A DNA stretch of 51,117 nucleotides, taken from Ardenticatenaceae bacterium (GTDB taxonomy: Bacteria; Chloroflexota; Anaerolineae; Promineifilales; Promineifilaceae). Under the pieces are notes generated by a model. It was not told the origin of the DNA, did no database searches, and was given only the letters and a program-made list of their open reading frames with translations. The translations under genes and the position numbers were made by a program. Each line of letters starts with the position of its first letter. Position 1 is the first letter of the stretch. The stretch is taken from assembly GCA_020634215.1 (NCBI GenBank), contig JACKCD010000041.1:1-51117 (forward strand), in the 5' to 3' direction. Below are positions 50,145 to 51,117 of this stretch, piece after piece.

Positions 50145-51071
50145 TTACAGGTTTTTTGCCGCAGCCAATGCCACGGCAACGGTGGCGGCAATACGGCCGT
50201 TATTTTGCAAAAGGGCGGTGTTGGCCTGCAAACTCCGGCCGTTTGTCAATTCCACCACGCGGCGCAGCAGCCACGGGGTTGCCGCCGGGCCGTGAATGCC
50301 ATGTTCATCTGCTTCACGGGTGGCCTGGGCAATGGCCGCTTCCGCTTCGTCCTCGCCCATGGCCGCTTCAGCTGGGGCGGGGGCGGTGATGAGCGTGCCG
50401 CTTTGCAGCCCGAGTTCCCGACGGGCGATGATAAGGGCGGCGGCTTCGGCGGGGGTGTCGAGCCGGGCATCTACGGCAAGGCCGCTGCTGCGGGAGAAAA
50501 AGGCAGGGAGTTCGTCCGTTTGGTAGCCGATGACGGCCACGCCATTGGTTTCCAGCACTTCGCGGGTGGCGGGCAGGTCCAAAATGGATTTGGCACCGCT
50601 GCTGACGACAGTAACAGGGGTGCGCCCCAGTTCAGACAAATCGGCACTGACATCAAAGGGGTGGCCGCGATGCACACCGCCAATGCCGCCGGTGGCAAAC
50701 AGTTCGATGCCCGCCAAATGGGCTACAATCATGGTTCCGGCTACAGTCGTTGCCCCATCTTCGCCTCTGGCTAACACCAGCGGCAGGTCGCGGCGGCTGC
50801 ATTTGCGGACATAGGCGTTGGCATCGGGGCGGGTGGCAAGGTATTCAAGCTGGTCGCGGTTGAGGCCGACGTGGAGTTGGCCGCGAATAATGGCGATGGT
50901 GGCGGGGATGGCTCCGCCGGCACGAACGGCCGTTTCCATGGAAACGGCCGTTTCGACATTCGATGGATACGGCAGCCCGTGGGTAATGACGGTGCTTTCC
51001 AGGGCCACAAGCGGCTCGCCGTTTGTTAGTGCCGCCTGAACTTCGGGGTGAAAATGTAACAAATGATTCAT
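50145..51071 (-). CDS. psuG: Pseudouridine-5'-phosphate glycosidase
   Basis: 308 residues from ATG 51071 (a frame extension to 51107 lacks a ribosome site). Family marks: LVALESTVITHGLPYPSN with Glu25, HVGLNRDQLEYLA, GTMIVAHLAGIELFATGGIGGVHRG, and VVSSGAKSILD with catalytic Lys161, which forms the Schiff base with ring-opened ribose. PsuG splits pseudouridine phosphate to uracil and ribose-5-phosphate. The partner kinase gene psuK is not in the window. Residues 40-48 (ETAVSMETAV) are encoded by a 28-bp perfect palindrome made of two AACGGCCGTT units. The tRNA-Val follows on the same strand. Confidence 0.92.
   Translation of the reverse strand: MNHLLHFHPEVQAALTNGEPLVALESTVITHGLPYPSNVETAVSMETAVRAGGAIPATIAIIRGQLHVGLNRDQLEYLATRPDANAYVRKCSRRDLPLVLARGEDGATTVAGTMIVAHLAGIELFATGGIGGVHRGHPFDVSADLSELGRTPVTVVSSGAKSILDLPATREVLETNGVAVIGYQTDELPAFFSRSSGLAVDARLDTPAEAAALIIARRELGLQSGTLITAPAPAEAAMGEDEAEAAIAQATREADEHGIHGPAATPWLLRRVVELTNGRSLQANTALLQNNGRIAATVAVALAAAKNL
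50925..50952. repeat. 28-bp perfect palindrome of two AACGGCCGTT units
   Basis: AACGGCCGTT (50925-50934), centre TCCATGGA, AACGGCCGTT (50943-50952). The whole 28 bases equal their own reverse complement. It lies in the coding sequence of psuG. Confidence 0.95.
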
Positions 51072-51117
51072 GCTGCTAATGATCCCCCACTTTTGCTTGG
51101 TGGGCAACTATGCAGAT

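Overview
The window looks like a chromosomal segment of an uncultured or little-studied Chloroflexota bacterium (Anaerolineae/Caldilineales type). That placement is an inference from overall style: GC-rich DNA, many long secreted beta-propeller and lipoprotein genes, creatininase and MttB-like enzymes, and a large GT4 gene cluster. No rRNA or marker gene here fixes the taxonomy. The most striking global feature is a 10-bp palindrome, AACGGCCGTT. I count about 75 exact copies in 51 kb, where chance predicts well under one. It lies mostly inside genes, in all reading frames, so the proteins carry recurring TAV, NGR and RPF tripeptides. It resembles the cyanobacterial HIP1 phenomenon with a different sequence.

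Layout. 1-11.4 kb: a partial MttB-family methyltransferase, alpha/beta hydrolase, HxlR regulator, HicAB toxin-antitoxin pair, GT39-like membrane glycosyltransferase, internally deleted GNAT, creatininase with a degenerate second half-domain, DUF1304 protein, SAM methyltransferase, solute-binding protein without a signal peptide, and a long NfeD-type membrane protease. 11.5-14.0 kb: a decayed IS630 element, a broken secreted-protein gene and a hemW gene with several frameshifts at its 5' end. 14.0-18.7 kb: rest of hemW, divergent MOSC and mobA genes (molybdenum cofactor) and a GH95 alpha-fucosidase. 18.8-33.1 kb: cell-envelope genes, namely an M23-like peptidase, a 2029-residue alpha-2-macroglobulin lipoprotein whose thioester motif is lost, an unknown 284-residue protein, a 12-Asp-box beta-propeller protein, an HtrA-like lipoprotein protease, and small TfoX-like and hypothetical genes. 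33.3-38.1 kb: two convergent genes (BTAD/SARP-type ATPase regulator and FG-GAP propeller protein), both intact at the 5' ends and full of frameshifts in a shared 3-kb middle block. 38.3-46.5 kb: an all-minus-strand surface polysaccharide cluster with four GT4 glycosyltransferases, one GT-C type membrane protein and three small helical proteins that appear to form one family. 46.6-51.1 kb: CoA transferase, an AT-rich type II restriction-modification island (endonuclease, controller protein, palindromic operator, divergent D12-class adenine methyltransferase), tRNA-Val(CAC) and pseudouridine-5'-phosphate glycosidase.

Intergenic spaces repeatedly contain long hairpins built from short G/A-rich words followed by their reverse complements (GATTGGAGATT and others). 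They sit mostly at 3' ends of genes, often supply the last codons and the stop, and in two cases have entered coding sequences in frame. The palindrome is missing from the restriction-modification island and the IS region, which fits those being later arrivals. Two blocks (about 11.75-14.02 and 34.16-37.13 kb) hold clustered one- or two-base indels that cross gene borders. These may be low-quality assembly rather than true pseudogenes.
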